From Bryobacterales bacterium (GTDB lineage: Bacteria; Acidobacteriota; Terriglobia; Bryobacterales; Bryobacteraceae), in assembly GCA_016713735.1 (NCBI GenBank), contig JADJOP010000015.1, positions 1 through 64,000 of the forward strand: 64,000 nt of DNA, written 5' to 3'. Below the pieces are notes generated by a model. That model did no database searches. It had not been told where the DNA came from and saw only the letters and a program-made list of their open reading frames with translations. Shown here piece after piece: positions 34,934 through 44,181 of this stretch (its first letter is position 1; each line of letters starts with the position of its first letter). A program made the position numbers and the translations under genes.

Positions 34934-36381
34934 AGTGGAACATATCCGATCCCGTCGAACAGGCGCGGCTGCACATCACGCGGCGGCACTTCTTTTCGCG
35001 CACGGCGACGGGCCTTGGCTCGGCGGCGCTGGGTTCGCTGCTGGCGGCTGAAGCGCCCAAAGCAAGCGGCGCGCTGCCGGGGTTGCCGCACTTTGCGGCC
35101 AAGGCGAAGCGCGTCATTTACCTGTTCCAGCATGGGGCGCCGTCGCAGTTGGATCTGTTCGACCACAAGCCGCAACTGGCGGGAGCACGGGGGAAGGACC
35201 TGCCCGCTTCGATTCGCATGGGCCAGCGGCTGACCGGCATGACGGCCTACCAGGCGAGCTTTCCGGTGGCGCCGTCGATTTTCAAATTCGCCCAGCACGG
35301 CAAGAGCGGGCAGTGGTTCAGCGAGTTGATTCCGCACCAGGCGCGGGTGGCCGATGAGCTGTGCGTGATCAAGACGCTGAAGACCGAGGCGATCAACCAC
35401 GATCCGGCGGTGACGTTTTTCCAGACCGGCTTTCAGCTTGCTGGGCGGCCGTCGATGGGGGCGTGGGTGAGCTATGGACTGGGCAGCGAGAACCAGGACC
35501 TGCCGTCGTTCGTCGTGATGGTGTCGCAGGGTTCGGGCAATTCGCAGGCGCTGGCCGATCGCGCTTGGGGCAGCGGCTTTTTGCCGAGCAAGTATCAGGG
35601 GGTGAAGTTCCGCGCCGGCGGCGATCCGGTGTTGTACCTCTCGAATCCTCCCGGTTATGAAAGCACGGCGCGGCGGCGCTACCTGGACGACCTGGCCCAA
35701 CTGAATGAGATCAGTCAGCGCGAGATGCACGACCCGGAGATTGCGACGCGCATCGCGCAGTATGAGATGGCGTTCCGCATGCAGACGTCGGTGCCGGAGC
35801 TGACGGATTTGTCGAAGGAGCCCGAGGCGACCTTTGCGATGTACGGGCCGGATGCGCGCAAGCCGGGCAGCTATGCGGCCAATTGCATTTTGGCGCGGCG
35901 CATGGCTGAGCGCGGCGTGCGGTTCATTCAACTGTTCCATCGCGGATGGGACCAGCATGGCAACCTGCCGCGGGAGATTCGCAAGCAGTGCGCCGAGACC
36001 GACCAGCCGTCGGCGGCGCTGGTGCAGGACCTGAAGCAGCGCGGGCTTCTCGACGATACGCTGATCGTGTGGGGCGGGGAGTTCGGCCGCACCGTCTACT
36101 CGCAGGGCACGCTGACGGAGACCAACTACGGGCGCGACCACCATCCGCGCTGTTTCACGATGTGGCTGGCCGGGGGCGGCGTGAAGCCCGGATTCAGCTA
36201 CGGCGAGACGGACGACTTCAGCTACAACATTGCCGAGAATCCGGTGGAGATTCACGACCTGCATGCAACGATGATGCACCTGATGGGCGTTGACCACACG
36301 CGGCTCACCTACAAGTTCCAGGGCCGCCACTACCGGCTGACCGATGTGCACGGCCGCGTGGTGAAGGACGTTCTGAGCTAG
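34930..36381 (+). CDS. DUF1501 protein, Tat-exported
   Basis: 483 residues. A twin-arginine motif (TRRHFFSRTATGLG) sits about 18 residues in and is followed by a hydrophobic stretch, so export in folded form is likely. DUF1501 belongs to the alkaline-phosphatase/sulfatase superfamily: IYLFQHGAPSQLDLFD, FGRTVYSQG, GRDHHPRCFTMWLAGGG and the C-terminal HDLHATMMHLMG region hold the likely metal ligands. The partner gene of the preceding cytochrome/DUF1553 protein, with an ATGA overlap. Substrate unknown. It converges on the sulfatase gene 17 bases away. Confidence 0.9.
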   Translation: MKWNISDPVEQARLHITRRHFFSRTATGLGSAALGSLLAAEAPKASGALPGLPHFAAKAKRVIYLFQHGAPSQLDLFDHKPQLAGARGKDLPASIRMGQRLTGMTAYQASFPVAPSIFKFAQHGKSGQWFSELIPHQARVADELCVIKTLKTEAINHDPAVTFFQTGFQLAGRPSMGAWVSYGLGSENQDLPSFVVMVSQGSGNSQALADRAWGSGFLPSKYQGVKFRAGGDPVLYLSNPPGYESTARRRYLDDLAQLNEISQREMHDPEIATRIAQYEMAFRMQTSVPELTDLSKEPEATFAMYGPDARKPGSYAANCILARRMAERGVRFIQLFHRGWDQHGNLPREIRKQCAETDQPSAALVQDLKQRGLLDDTLIVWGGEFGRTVYSQGTLTETNYGRDHHPRCFTMWLAGGGVKPGFSYGETDDFSYNIAENPVEIHDLHATMMHLMGVDHTRLTYKFQGRHYRLTDVHGRVVKDVLS

Positions 36382-36398
36382 CGCCTGCGGCCTCTTCG

Positions 36399-37817
36399 CT
36401 ATCGTTTGCGGCCGATTGTGCCGCGGCGTTCGGGGTCGTAGTTGGGATTGGGCGTGGGGCGGCCGGCTCCGGTGGAATCGATCCACTCGTTGAGGGCGGC
36501 GCGCATGGCCTTGACGCGGGCGGGCATCTTGGCGGCGAGGTTGTTGCGTTCGCCGGTGTCGGTGCGCAGGTTGTAGAGTTCGACGCGGCCTTGGGGCGTG
36601 TAGGCGTAGTCCTTCTCGATGTCGACGTAGTCGCCGAAGAACTCGATCAGCTTCCAATCGCCTTCGCGGACGATGGCGCCGGGAACCGCGCCCCATTGGA
36701 TGTCGTAGAGCGGCAGATACCAGCAGAGACGGTCGCGCTTCGGGGCAGCGCCGCCGCGCAGGTGGGGGACCAGGCTGACGCCGTCGAGGGTGTGGCCGCT
36801 GGGCGCGGGAGCGTTGGCCGCATCGAGCAGCGTGGTGTACCAATCGACGACGTGGACCGGCGTGGCGCTCACGGTCCCTGCTTTGGCGACGCCGGGCCAG
36901 CGCACGATGCAGGGGACGCGGATGCCGCCTTCGTAGAGGCTGCCTTTGCCGGCGCGCAGCGGCGCGTGGTCCCAGCGCGTGTGGACGCCGCCGTTGTCGG
37001 AGAGGAAGACGACGAGGGTGTTTTCTTCCAGCCCCAGTGCCTTGAGTTTGTCGAGCACGCGGCCGATGCCGGTGTCCATGTGCTCGAGCGCGGCGAGGTA
37101 GGTGGCGTTGTGGATGCCCTCCTCGTGATAGCCCAGGGCGCGGTATTTCTGGCGCAACTCGTCGGGGGCGAAGATGGGGCTGTGGATGGTGTGGTGGGAG
37201 AGGTAGAGGAAGAAGGGCCGGTCGCGGTGGCGTTCGAGGAAGGCGCAGGCCTCGTTGGTGAACTGGTCGACGCCTTTATCGCCGCGCGAGTGCGGGGCGC
37301 GCGGGTTGTTGCGCGGGGCGGCCCAATCGAAGCCATAGTGCGAGGCGGCTTCGGGGAAGAGCTGCTCGTAGTGGCCGTCTTCGTTCGCGGTGAGATGCCA
37401 CTTGCCGATGATGCCGGTGAAGTAGCCGGCGGCGCGGAGGGAGGCGGCGAGGGTGGGCGTGCCGCGATCGAGTGAGGTGCGGTAAGCCGGTTCGCGGAGG
37501 CGCATGTAGGGATAGTCGTAGCCGGGGATGACATGCCACATGCGGTTGCGGGCGGTGTGCTGGCCGGTGAGGAGGCTGGCGCGGGTGGGTGTGCATTGCG
37601 GTTGCACGTAGGCCTGGGTGAACTTGACGCCTTCGGCGGCCAGCTGGTCGAGCCGGGGGGTGCGGGCGTGATTGCCGCCGAAGCAGCGCACGCCGGTGTA
37701 GCCGAGGTCGTCGACGAGGATGAAGAGGATGTTCGGCTTGGGGCGTGTTTGCGCGGGGAGCAGGGCGGGCAGGGTGGAAAGGAAGGCGCGGCGCGTGGAA
37801 GGCATCAGGGGCAGCAT
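36399..37817 (-). CDS. Exported arylsulfatase-type sulfatase
   Basis: 472 residues from ATG 37817; an ATG 12 bases in (giving MPSTRRAFLST) is equally good. A Tat-like signal leads to ILVDDLGYTG with paired Asp 36/37 (calcium ligands). The formylglycine signature CTPTRASLLTG has Cys 75, so the enzyme needs a formylglycine-generating enzyme, not encoded here. LSDNGGVHTRWDHAPLRAGKG is the second sulfatase block. It probably removes sulfate from carbohydrates or aryl esters outside the cytoplasm, consistent with the neighbouring DUF1501/DUF1553 pair. Divergent from feoA. Confidence 0.88.
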   Translation of the reverse strand: MLPLMPSTRRAFLSTLPALLPAQTRPKPNILFILVDDLGYTGVRCFGGNHARTPRLDQLAAEGVKFTQAYVQPQCTPTRASLLTGQHTARNRMWHVIPGYDYPYMRLREPAYRTSLDRGTPTLAASLRAAGYFTGIIGKWHLTANEDGHYEQLFPEAASHYGFDWAAPRNNPRAPHSRGDKGVDQFTNEACAFLERHRDRPFFLYLSHHTIHSPIFAPDELRQKYRALGYHEEGIHNATYLAALEHMDTGIGRVLDKLKALGLEENTLVVFLSDNGGVHTRWDHAPLRAGKGSLYEGGIRVPCIVRWPGVAKAGTVSATPVHVVDWYTTLLDAANAPAPSGHTLDGVSLVPHLRGGAAPKRDRLCWYLPLYDIQWGAVPGAIVREGDWKLIEFFGDYVDIEKDYAYTPQGRVELYNLRTDTGERNNLAAKMPARVKAMRAALNEWIDSTGAGRPTPNPNYDPERRGTIGRKR

Positions 37818-37862
37818 ACAGCGGGTGCGGGGACGGGGGCAAGGGTGGCCGGATGGACGCGA

Positions 37863-37891
37863 TTGACACAGGCCTCCGGCGGGAGCATACT
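37863..37891 (+). promoter_or_regulatory. feoAB promoter, leaderless
   Basis: A perfect -35 TTGACA (37863-37868), a 17-base spacer and CATACT (37886-37891) are followed after 7 bases by the feoA ATG at 37899. The expected start site is therefore at or next to the A of the ATG, and no ribosome site fits between. No clear Fur box was recognised. Confidence 0.6.
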
Positions 37892-37898
37892 AAAACTG

Positions 37899-38162
37899 AT
37901 GCAACTGAGTGGCAACAATCGACTCCCCCACAGGGCGACGCTGCTGGACCTCGTTCCGGGGGAAGAAGCGACGCTGAGTGAGTTGAATTTGCCGGAGGAA
38001 GTTGCCCATCGATTGATGATTCTGGGCTTCGTGCCGGGCTCGACTGTGTCCTACACGCGGCCGGCGCCGGGCGGCGATCCGCGCGTGTATCGCGTGGATG
38101 GCGCCGATGTGGCGCTGCGCAGCGAAACGGCGCGCCAGATTCATCTCGACCGCTCGATGTAG
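37899..38162 (+). CDS. feoA: Ferrous iron transport protein A
   Basis: 87 residues, SH3-like FeoA fold: TLLDLVPGEEATLSEL, then VAHRLMILGFVPGSTVSYTR and the closing VYRVDGADVALRSETARQIHL strand pair. FeoA is a small cytoplasmic partner of FeoB needed for ferrous uptake. The ATG at 37899 sits 7 bases after a strong promoter, so it is probably translated from a leaderless message. FeoB starts 8 bases after its stop. A longer open frame upstream overlaps the sulfatase gene and is not used. Confidence 0.88.
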   Translation: MQLSGNNRLPHRATLLDLVPGEEATLSELNLPEEVAHRLMILGFVPGSTVSYTRPAPGGDPRVYRVDGADVALRSETARQIHLDRSM

Positions 38163-38170
38163 TTCCCGCC

Positions 38171-40093
38171 ATGAGCGATTGCCACGCCGGTCCCGGCACG
38201 ATTGCCTCCGCCTCGCCCGCGGATGGTGGTGTCACGGCCGGACTCAAAACCGTGGCCGTTGTCGGTCCGCCCAATGCCGGCAAAACCACGCTCTTCAACC
38301 GCCTCACGGGGTTGCGCCAAAAGGTGGCCAACTACCCTGGCGTCACGGTGGAACATCACGCCGGACGCCTGACCTCGCAGCGCGGCGTGGAGGTGGATCT
38401 GATCGACCTGCCAGGCATTTACTCGCTTGAGCCGCGGTCAGAGGACGAATGCGTGACGCGCGATGTGCTGCGCGGCGATATGGAGGGCATTCCGCGTCCC
38501 GACGCCGTGCTGCTGGTGCTGGATGCGACCAATCTGTCGCGCCACCTGGTGGTGGCCGCGCCCGTGCTGGGGCTCGGATTGCCGACGCTGGTGGTGTTGA
38601 ACATGGCCGACGATCTGGCCGGCCGGGGCGGCACGCTGAACACGGCTGAGTTGTCGCAAAGGCTGGGTGTGCCCGTCGTGCTGGTCAGCGCTTCGAAGGG
38701 CGAGGGGTTGGAGCCGGTGTTCGAGTTTCTTGATGGTTCGCTTGCCGTGCCGCTGCCCGCCGGGTCGCCCTTTCCGATTCTGAACAACCTACCGGCGGGC
38801 AACGACGTTCCGCAGTGCCGGGCGTGGGCGACGCGGCTTTCGCAGGGAACGTGGAAAGCGCCGGCGCCGTCGCTGTGGAGCCGCCGCCTGGACGCGATCG
38901 TGCTCCACCCGCTGGCCGGCCCGTTTATTTTCCTGATGATCGTGGTTGCGGTGTTTCAAGCGATCTTCACTGGGGCCGCACCGCTGATGGAGGGCGTGGA
39001 AGGGCTGGTGACGGGGTGGGGCAAAGTGAGCGGCACGACGCTGCCGGAGTCGCCCTGGCGCGACCTGAGGACGGAAGGCGTGATGGGCGGCGTGGGCGGC
39101 GTGGTGGTCTTCCTGCCGCAGATTCTGCTGCTGTTTCTCTTCATCGGCATCCTGGAAGACTCGGGCTACCTGGCCCGCGCGGCGCTCATCGCGGACCGCA
39201 CGATGGCGCGCTTCGGCCTCCAGGGGAAGAGTTTCATCCCGCTGCTATCGGCCTATGCCTGCGCCGTGCCGGCGGTGATGGCGACGCGCACGATTGAGAA
39301 CAAGCGCGACCGCATTGCCACGATTCTCATCGCGCCGTTTATGACCTGCTCGGCGCGGCTGCCGGTCTATACGCTGGTGATTGCCGCGTTCATCCCCGAA
39401 CGCCCGCTGCTCGGCCCGCTGCTCGGCACGCGCGCGGCGGCCATGATCGGCTTGTATGTGCTGGGCTTTGCCGCTGCGCTGTTCACGGCCCGCGCTTTGA
39501 AATCGAGCGTTCTGCGCAGCGACGGCACACCCTTCCTGCTCGAACTCCCCTCGTACCGCTGGCCGATGTTGCGCTCGCTGGGGTTGCGCCTGCTCGATCG
39601 CGGCATGGTCTTCCTGAAGCGCGCGGGCACGATCATTCTTGCGGTGTCGATCGGGCTGTGGATTCTCGCCCATCTGCCCCTCACTGACGGCAAAGCGCCG
39701 CAGATCCGCGATTCGGTGGCCGGTTCCATCGGCCGCACGGTGGAGCCGCTGATCGCACCGCTGGGTTTCAACTGGAAGATCGGCATCGGCCTGATCACTT
39801 CGCTGGCCGCGCGGGAGGTGATCGTCGGAACCCTGGGGACGATCTATGGCATCGAATCGGAAGAGGACACGCAAGGGCTCGGCGCGGCGCTGCAGAAGGA
39901 CCTGACACCCGGCGGCGCGGTGGCCCTGCTGGTGTTCTTTGCCTTCGCCATGCAGTGCATGTCGACGGTGGCGGTGGTGAAGCGCGAGACCGGCGGTTGG
40001 AAGTGGCCGATCCTGCAGTTCACCTACATGACGGCGCTGGCTTACGTGTGCGCCTTTGCCGCCAACCGCATTGTCACGGCCTGGCTGAGTTGA
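38171..40093 (+). CDS. feoB: Ferrous iron transporter B
   Basis: 640 residues. N-terminal G domain: GPPNAGKTT (G1), NYPGVTVEH switch, DLPGIYSL (G3), NMAD (G4), SASKGEG (G5). The membrane part has two gate repeats, with FIPLLSAYACAVPAVMATRTI (the Cys-bearing pore motif) and the later GITSLAAREVIVGTLGTIYG; about ten helices in all. It is shorter than the 770-residue E. coli protein, mainly in loops and the C-terminal tail, as in many other phyla. It imports Fe2+ across the inner membrane and works with FeoA encoded just before. Low-oxygen iron uptake fits the fermentative gene set nearby. Confidence 0.95.
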   Translation: MSDCHAGPGTIASASPADGGVTAGLKTVAVVGPPNAGKTTLFNRLTGLRQKVANYPGVTVEHHAGRLTSQRGVEVDLIDLPGIYSLEPRSEDECVTRDVLRGDMEGIPRPDAVLLVLDATNLSRHLVVAAPVLGLGLPTLVVLNMADDLAGRGGTLNTAELSQRLGVPVVLVSASKGEGLEPVFEFLDGSLAVPLPAGSPFPILNNLPAGNDVPQCRAWATRLSQGTWKAPAPSLWSRRLDAIVLHPLAGPFIFLMIVVAVFQAIFTGAAPLMEGVEGLVTGWGKVSGTTLPESPWRDLRTEGVMGGVGGVVVFLPQILLLFLFIGILEDSGYLARAALIADRTMARFGLQGKSFIPLLSAYACAVPAVMATRTIENKRDRIATILIAPFMTCSARLPVYTLVIAAFIPERPLLGPLLGTRAAAMIGLYVLGFAAALFTARALKSSVLRSDGTPFLLELPSYRWPMLRSLGLRLLDRGMVFLKRAGTIILAVSIGLWILAHLPLTDGKAPQIRDSVAGSIGRTVEPLIAPLGFNWKIGIGLITSLAAREVIVGTLGTIYGIESEEDTQGLGAALQKDLTPGGAVALLVFFAFAMQCMSTVAVVKRETGGWKWPILQFTYMTALAYVCAFAANRIVTAWLS

Positions 40094-40156
40094 CGCGCCC
40101 TCCGGCGCTCCGGCCGGGCACCGTCACCGTGATAGATTGAGAGGTTTCCCACCACT

Positions 40157-41080
40157 ATGCAGAACGTCGTCATCATCGGTTCCGGCTGCGCGGGCAATAC
40201 CGCGGCCATCTACACGGCGCGCGCCGGATTGAAGCCCGTCGTCATCTCCGGCCATGAGCCGGGCGGCCAGCTTTCGCTGACCACGGAAGTGGAGAATTTC
40301 CCCGGCTTTCCGGAAGGCATCCAGGGGCCGGAACTAGTCGAGAACATGAAGAAGCAGGCGCAACGTTTCGGCGCCGACTACAGGCACGCTTCGGTAATCG
40401 GTGCCGAGTTGGGGAAGCGGCCCATCCGCCTCAACGTGGACGGCGAGTGGATCGAGACGCGGACGCTCATCATCGCCTCGGGCGCTTCGGCGCGCTGGCT
40501 GAACCTCCCGAGCGAGCAGAAACTGATCGGCCACGGTGTGAGCTCGTGCGCCACCTGCGATGGCTTCTTCTTCCGCGACAAGGAGATCATGGTCGTCGGC
40601 GGCGGCGACACGGCGATGGAGGAGGCGAACTTCCTGACCCGCTTTGGCCGCCGTGTGACGCTGGTGCACCGGCGTTCGGAGTTCCGCGCCTCGAAGATCA
40701 TGCTCGACCGCGTGAAGGCCAATCCCAAGGTCGAGTTCATTACGCCGGCCGCGATTCAAGAGGTGGAAGACGGCGGCACGGGGCTGGTGACGGGCGTGAC
40801 GCTGAAGAATCTCGATTCAGGCGAGGTATTCCGGCGCGACGTGGACGGCCTGTTCATTGCCATCGGCCACATCCCGAACACGAAACCGTTTGTGGGGCAG
40901 ATCGATCTGGATCCCGACGGCTACATTGTGTCGCACGGCGGCGCGCGGACGTCGGTAGCGGGTGTGTTCCACGCCGGCGATGTGCAGGATCGCGTGTACC
41001 GGCAGGCGATCACGGCCTCCGGCGCAGGCTGTATGGCAGCGATCGAGGCTGAGCGATTTCTCGAAGCCGAAGGGCACTGA
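40157..41080 (+). CDS. trxB: Thioredoxin reductase
   Basis: 307 residues, normal length. FAD site GSGCAGNTAA, redox disulfide CATC (Cys 131 and 134) in SSCATCDGFFF, NADPH site GGGDTAMEE with HRRSEFR (Arg pair selecting NADPH), and the C-terminal FAD motif GVFHAGDVQDRVYRQ. It reduces thioredoxin in the cytoplasm. It has its own likely promoter: a TAGATT box at 40133-40138 and GAGAGG ribosome site, 63 bases after feoB. Convergent with the chemoreceptor gene. Confidence 0.95.
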   Translation: MQNVVIIGSGCAGNTAAIYTARAGLKPVVISGHEPGGQLSLTTEVENFPGFPEGIQGPELVENMKKQAQRFGADYRHASVIGAELGKRPIRLNVDGEWIETRTLIIASGASARWLNLPSEQKLIGHGVSSCATCDGFFFRDKEIMVVGGGDTAMEEANFLTRFGRRVTLVHRRSEFRASKIMLDRVKANPKVEFITPAAIQEVEDGGTGLVTGVTLKNLDSGEVFRRDVDGLFIAIGHIPNTKPFVGQIDLDPDGYIVSHGGARTSVAGVFHAGDVQDRVYRQAITASGAGCMAAIEAERFLEAEGH

Positions 41081-41109
41081 GGGCGACGGCGCCCGGGGAG
41101 TGCCCCGAC

Positions 41110-42546
41110 TCAGGCAACGGCCACTTGAGCGCCGTCCACCATGGCGCGCAGGCGTCCCACCACCTCACGCATGGATGCCGCCTGGGCGTTCAACTCCTCG
41201 GCCGCGGCGGCGGTTTCCTCGGCCCCAGCCGCGTTGCCTTGCGTGAGCGACTGCATTTCCGTTACGGCCCGCGCCACCTGGTGAATGCCGGTGCTCTGTT
41301 GCTGGCTGCCTTCACTCACCTGGTCGACATACGCCTTCACCTTCAGCACCTCGTGCGTGATGTGGCCGATGGCCTGCGCCACCTCATCCACCTTGACCTT
41401 GCCGCTATTGGACTTGGTGATGGACTCATCAATGAGCGCGGCGGTGTCCTTGGCGGCCTGGGCGCTGCGCTGGGCGAGGTTGCGAACCTCGTCGGCCACC
41501 ACGGCGAACCCCATGCCGGCCTCGCCGGCGCGGGCCGCTTCGACGGCCGCATTCAAGGCGAGGATGTTGGTCTGGAACGCGATCTCGTCGATGACCTTGA
41601 TGATGCGCGAGATCTTGCCGCTTTGCTCCGTAATCTCGTTCATGGCCACCACCATTTCGTCGAGCGAACGGTTGGCGGTGGTGAACTGCTGCTCGGCGCC
41701 GGCCATGAGGTTGGCCGCGCCCCGGGCGTTTTCGCCGTTCCTGTTGGCCATGGCGTTGATCTCCTCGGCCGCGGCAGAGGTTTCGTGCAGGGCCTCGGAT
41801 TGCTGTGTGGCCCCCTGGGCCAGGGTCTGGCTGGCGTTGGACACCTGCCCGGCGGCCGAGTTCACCTGGTCGGCTCCCTCGCTGAGTTCCACCACCGCCT
41901 GATGCAGCCGCGAGCCGAGGAAGCGGATGAGCAGAAATGCCACGGCCAGCGCCGACAGGAAGCCCGCCGTGCCGATGCCCGCCTGCTCCCAGATGCCGCT
42001 TCCCACCGCCTCCAACAGCGAAGCGCTCTGCGCCTGTACGGAGCGTTGGTAGGCTTCCCGGATGCCGTGCAGCCGCGACGAGGTTGCCTGCAGCGAGGTG
42101 AGCGTCTCGCGCTGGAACAGGGAGACGGCCAGTTGCGTGTCTCCGGCGGCCTCGGCCGACAGGACCTTCGACGCGGAGCTATGCAGCGCGCGGTGCGCCG
42201 GCTCCATCTCCCCGACCAAGGCACGCACCTGGGGGTTCTCGATTTTGGCCTGTGCGGCTTCATCGTAGACCCACTTCCCCAATGCGCACTGCGTGGGATC
42301 CAGTTGACCCTCGAATTTGCCCGCGCCCAACAAGGCCAGGCTCAGCGATTTCACCCAGTTCAGATGGTCGGCCTCCCGGTTGCCAATGAACCGATCCTGT
42401 TCAGACACGGTCAACATGCTCTTCGTCGTTTCCAACAACGAGCTCAGGTCATGAACCGCCATGCCGGAGGCAAGGAATAGGAGCGCGATGACACACGCGA
42501 AACTAGCCAGAACCCGTTGTTTGATCGTCCAATTCTTGACGGACAT
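41110..42546 (-). CDS. Methyl-accepting chemotaxis protein with periplasmic CZB-like domain
   Basis: 478 residues from ATG 42546, preceded by AAGGAGA 7 bases away. Helix 1 (10-32), a periplasmic domain (33-190), helix 2 (about 190-215), then the methyl-accepting domain with the hairpin tip DEIAFQTNILALNAAVEAARAGE. The periplasmic part has His 61 (DHLNW), Cys 87 in CALGKW, His 118 and His 122, the 3His/1Cys pattern of chemoreceptor zinc-binding domains, so zinc or oxidant sensing is likely. Unusually no other chemotaxis gene is near. A classic HAMP is not obvious. Confidence 0.88.
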   Translation of the reverse strand: MSVKNWTIKQRVLASFACVIALLFLASGMAVHDLSSLLETTKSMLTVSEQDRFIGNREADHLNWVKSLSLALLGAGKFEGQLDPTQCALGKWVYDEAAQAKIENPQVRALVGEMEPAHRALHSSASKVLSAEAAGDTQLAVSLFQRETLTSLQATSSRLHGIREAYQRSVQAQSASLLEAVGSGIWEQAGIGTAGFLSALAVAFLLIRFLGSRLHQAVVELSEGADQVNSAAGQVSNASQTLAQGATQQSEALHETSAAAEEINAMANRNGENARGAANLMAGAEQQFTTANRSLDEMVVAMNEITEQSGKISRIIKVIDEIAFQTNILALNAAVEAARAGEAGMGFAVVADEVRNLAQRSAQAAKDTAALIDESITKSNSGKVKVDEVAQAIGHITHEVLKVKAYVDQVSEGSQQQSTGIHQVARAVTEMQSLTQGNAAGAEETAAAAEELNAQAASMREVVGRLRAMVDGAQVAVA

Positions 42547-42756
42547 GAGGATCTCCTTCCGCATGAGCACACAGCGCACCTGTCCGGTGGGAGTGTGCAA
42601 CGCTCACAGTAATCCTGCCCACCGGGCGTTGAAGTTCTCATCGCTGCTGGGGGGAGGCTCATTAGCCAAATGGATATTAAACTCTGAATATTCGAACGGT
42701 AATCGCTTACAGCGGCGCGCGGGGGCCTAGTGGGAGTGTTGCCGCGACGGAAAGCA

Positions 42757-42789
42757 AAACAGGGATGACCACGCGGGTCATCCCTGTTT
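42757..42789 (-). terminator. Rho-independent terminator after rseP
   Basis: A perfect 14-bp stem (42757-42770 with 42776-42789) closes a 5-base loop; on the minus strand the stem is followed by TTTTGCTTTCC. It lies 47 bases beyond the rseP stop and before the chemoreceptor gene. The same hairpin could work weakly on the plus strand. The rest of 42547-42835 holds an AT-rich stretch (42660-42710), probably the chemoreceptor promoter region, but no clear boxes. Confidence 0.85.
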
Positions 42790-42835
42790 GTAGATCGAAT
42801 CGCCGCCCCTGAGGGAAGGCTCTGCCGCCGTCCGA

Positions 42836-44143
42836 TCAGCCCCCGGTGGGCATGATCTTGCGGATGTCGTTATAGAGGACGAACATCACCACCATGAGCA
42901 GGAAGACGAAGCCGAATTTGAGGACGGCTTCCTTCACTTGCAGGCTGAGGTCGCGTCGGAAGATCATCTCCACCAGCAGCAGGAGGATCGAGCCGCCGTC
43001 GAGGATGGGGATGGGCAGCAGGTTGAAGATGGCCAGGTTCAAGCTCACCATGGCCATCAGGCCGAGGTAGCTGCTGAGGCCCTCCTTGGCCGCTTCGCCG
43101 GAGATCTGCGCCATGCGGATGGGCCCTTCGAGCGAGCGCGGCGACATGCGCCGTTCGATGATGCCGTGCAGGAACTGGTAGATGAGCGAGGCGCTCTTCA
43201 CATTGGCCTTCACGGATTCTCCGAGCGCTGCCACAGGCCCCAGTTGCACGAAGACATAGCGCGGCTCCAGTTGCACGCCGATCAACCAGGTCTTCTGGCC
43301 CTCCAGTTCCCCTTCGGCGGGCGTCACCATCACCGACTGTTCCTTGCCGTCGCGGCGGAAGACGATCTCCACCGGCTTGCCCTGCGAGGTCTTCACCGTC
43401 TCGCGGATCTTCATGGACGATCGAATCGGCTGGCTGTTGATGGACACCAGCACGTCGCCGGCCCGCAGGCCCTTGCGCTCGGCGTCCATGCCTTTTTGCA
43501 CGCCGCCGACCTGGATCTCCATCTGCTCACCCCAGCCCGCGGTGCCGATACCGTCGCGCTTGTCCATCTCGGGAACGAGCGTGGCCTCTTTCTCCGCGCC
43601 GGCGCGCTCGTAGGTGACGCGCAGCGGCTGTCCGGGGCTGGCCAGCACCTTGAGAGCAATGTCCTCCCAAACCGGATACTGCATGCCGTCGAGCCCGGTG
43701 ATGCGGTCGCCTTCCTGGATGCCTGCCCGCGCCGCCGCCGAATCAGGCAGCACGACGCCCACCACGCCTGACACCTCGTGATCGGGCTGCTTCGGGAAGC
43801 GCCACATGAAGAGGCCGGCCAGGAGGGCAACGGCGAGAACCAGATTCATGAAGGGCCCGCCGAAGACCACGATCAGCCGCTGCCAGCGCGGCTTGGCCTG
43901 GAAGGAGCGCGGGTCGTCGGCGTTATTGTCGCCGGGTTGCTCGCCGGCCATGCGCACATAGCCGCCGAAAGGAATGGCCGAGACGCGGAAATCGGTCTCG
44001 CCCTTCTTGAAGCCAAACAGCCGCGGGCCGAAGCCGAAGCTGAAGGTGTCCACGCGAATGTCAAACCAGCGGGCGGCCCAGTAGTGGCCTAACTCGTGGA
44101 TGACGATCATCACCCCGATCAACAGCAAAAACCAGAGCACCAT
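42836..44143 (-). CDS. rseP: RIP site-2 zinc metalloprotease
   Basis: 435 residues. HELGH at residues 16-20 in the first membrane helix binds zinc; the third ligand is the Asp of NLLPIPILDGG near the C-terminus. Two PDZ-like domains lie between (GVVLPDSAAARAGIQEGDRI; KGLRAGDVLVSINSQPI). RseP cleaves membrane-bound anti-sigma factors and leftover signal peptides inside the membrane. It lies 38 bases after dxr, a gene order kept in many bacteria. Confidence 0.93.
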   Translation of the reverse strand: MVLWFLLLIGVMIVIHELGHYWAARWFDIRVDTFSFGFGPRLFGFKKGETDFRVSAIPFGGYVRMAGEQPGDNNADDPRSFQAKPRWQRLIVVFGGPFMNLVLAVALLAGLFMWRFPKQPDHEVSGVVGVVLPDSAAARAGIQEGDRITGLDGMQYPVWEDIALKVLASPGQPLRVTYERAGAEKEATLVPEMDKRDGIGTAGWGEQMEIQVGGVQKGMDAERKGLRAGDVLVSINSQPIRSSMKIRETVKTSQGKPVEIVFRRDGKEQSVMVTPAEGELEGQKTWLIGVQLEPRYVFVQLGPVAALGESVKANVKSASLIYQFLHGIIERRMSPRSLEGPIRMAQISGEAAKEGLSSYLGLMAMVSLNLAIFNLLPIPILDGGSILLLLVEMIFRRDLSLQVKEAVLKFGFVFLLMVVMFVLYNDIRKIMPTGG

Positions 44144-44181
44144 ATCGATTACCCGTTACCTCTTCCTCTGTCCAGACGCGG

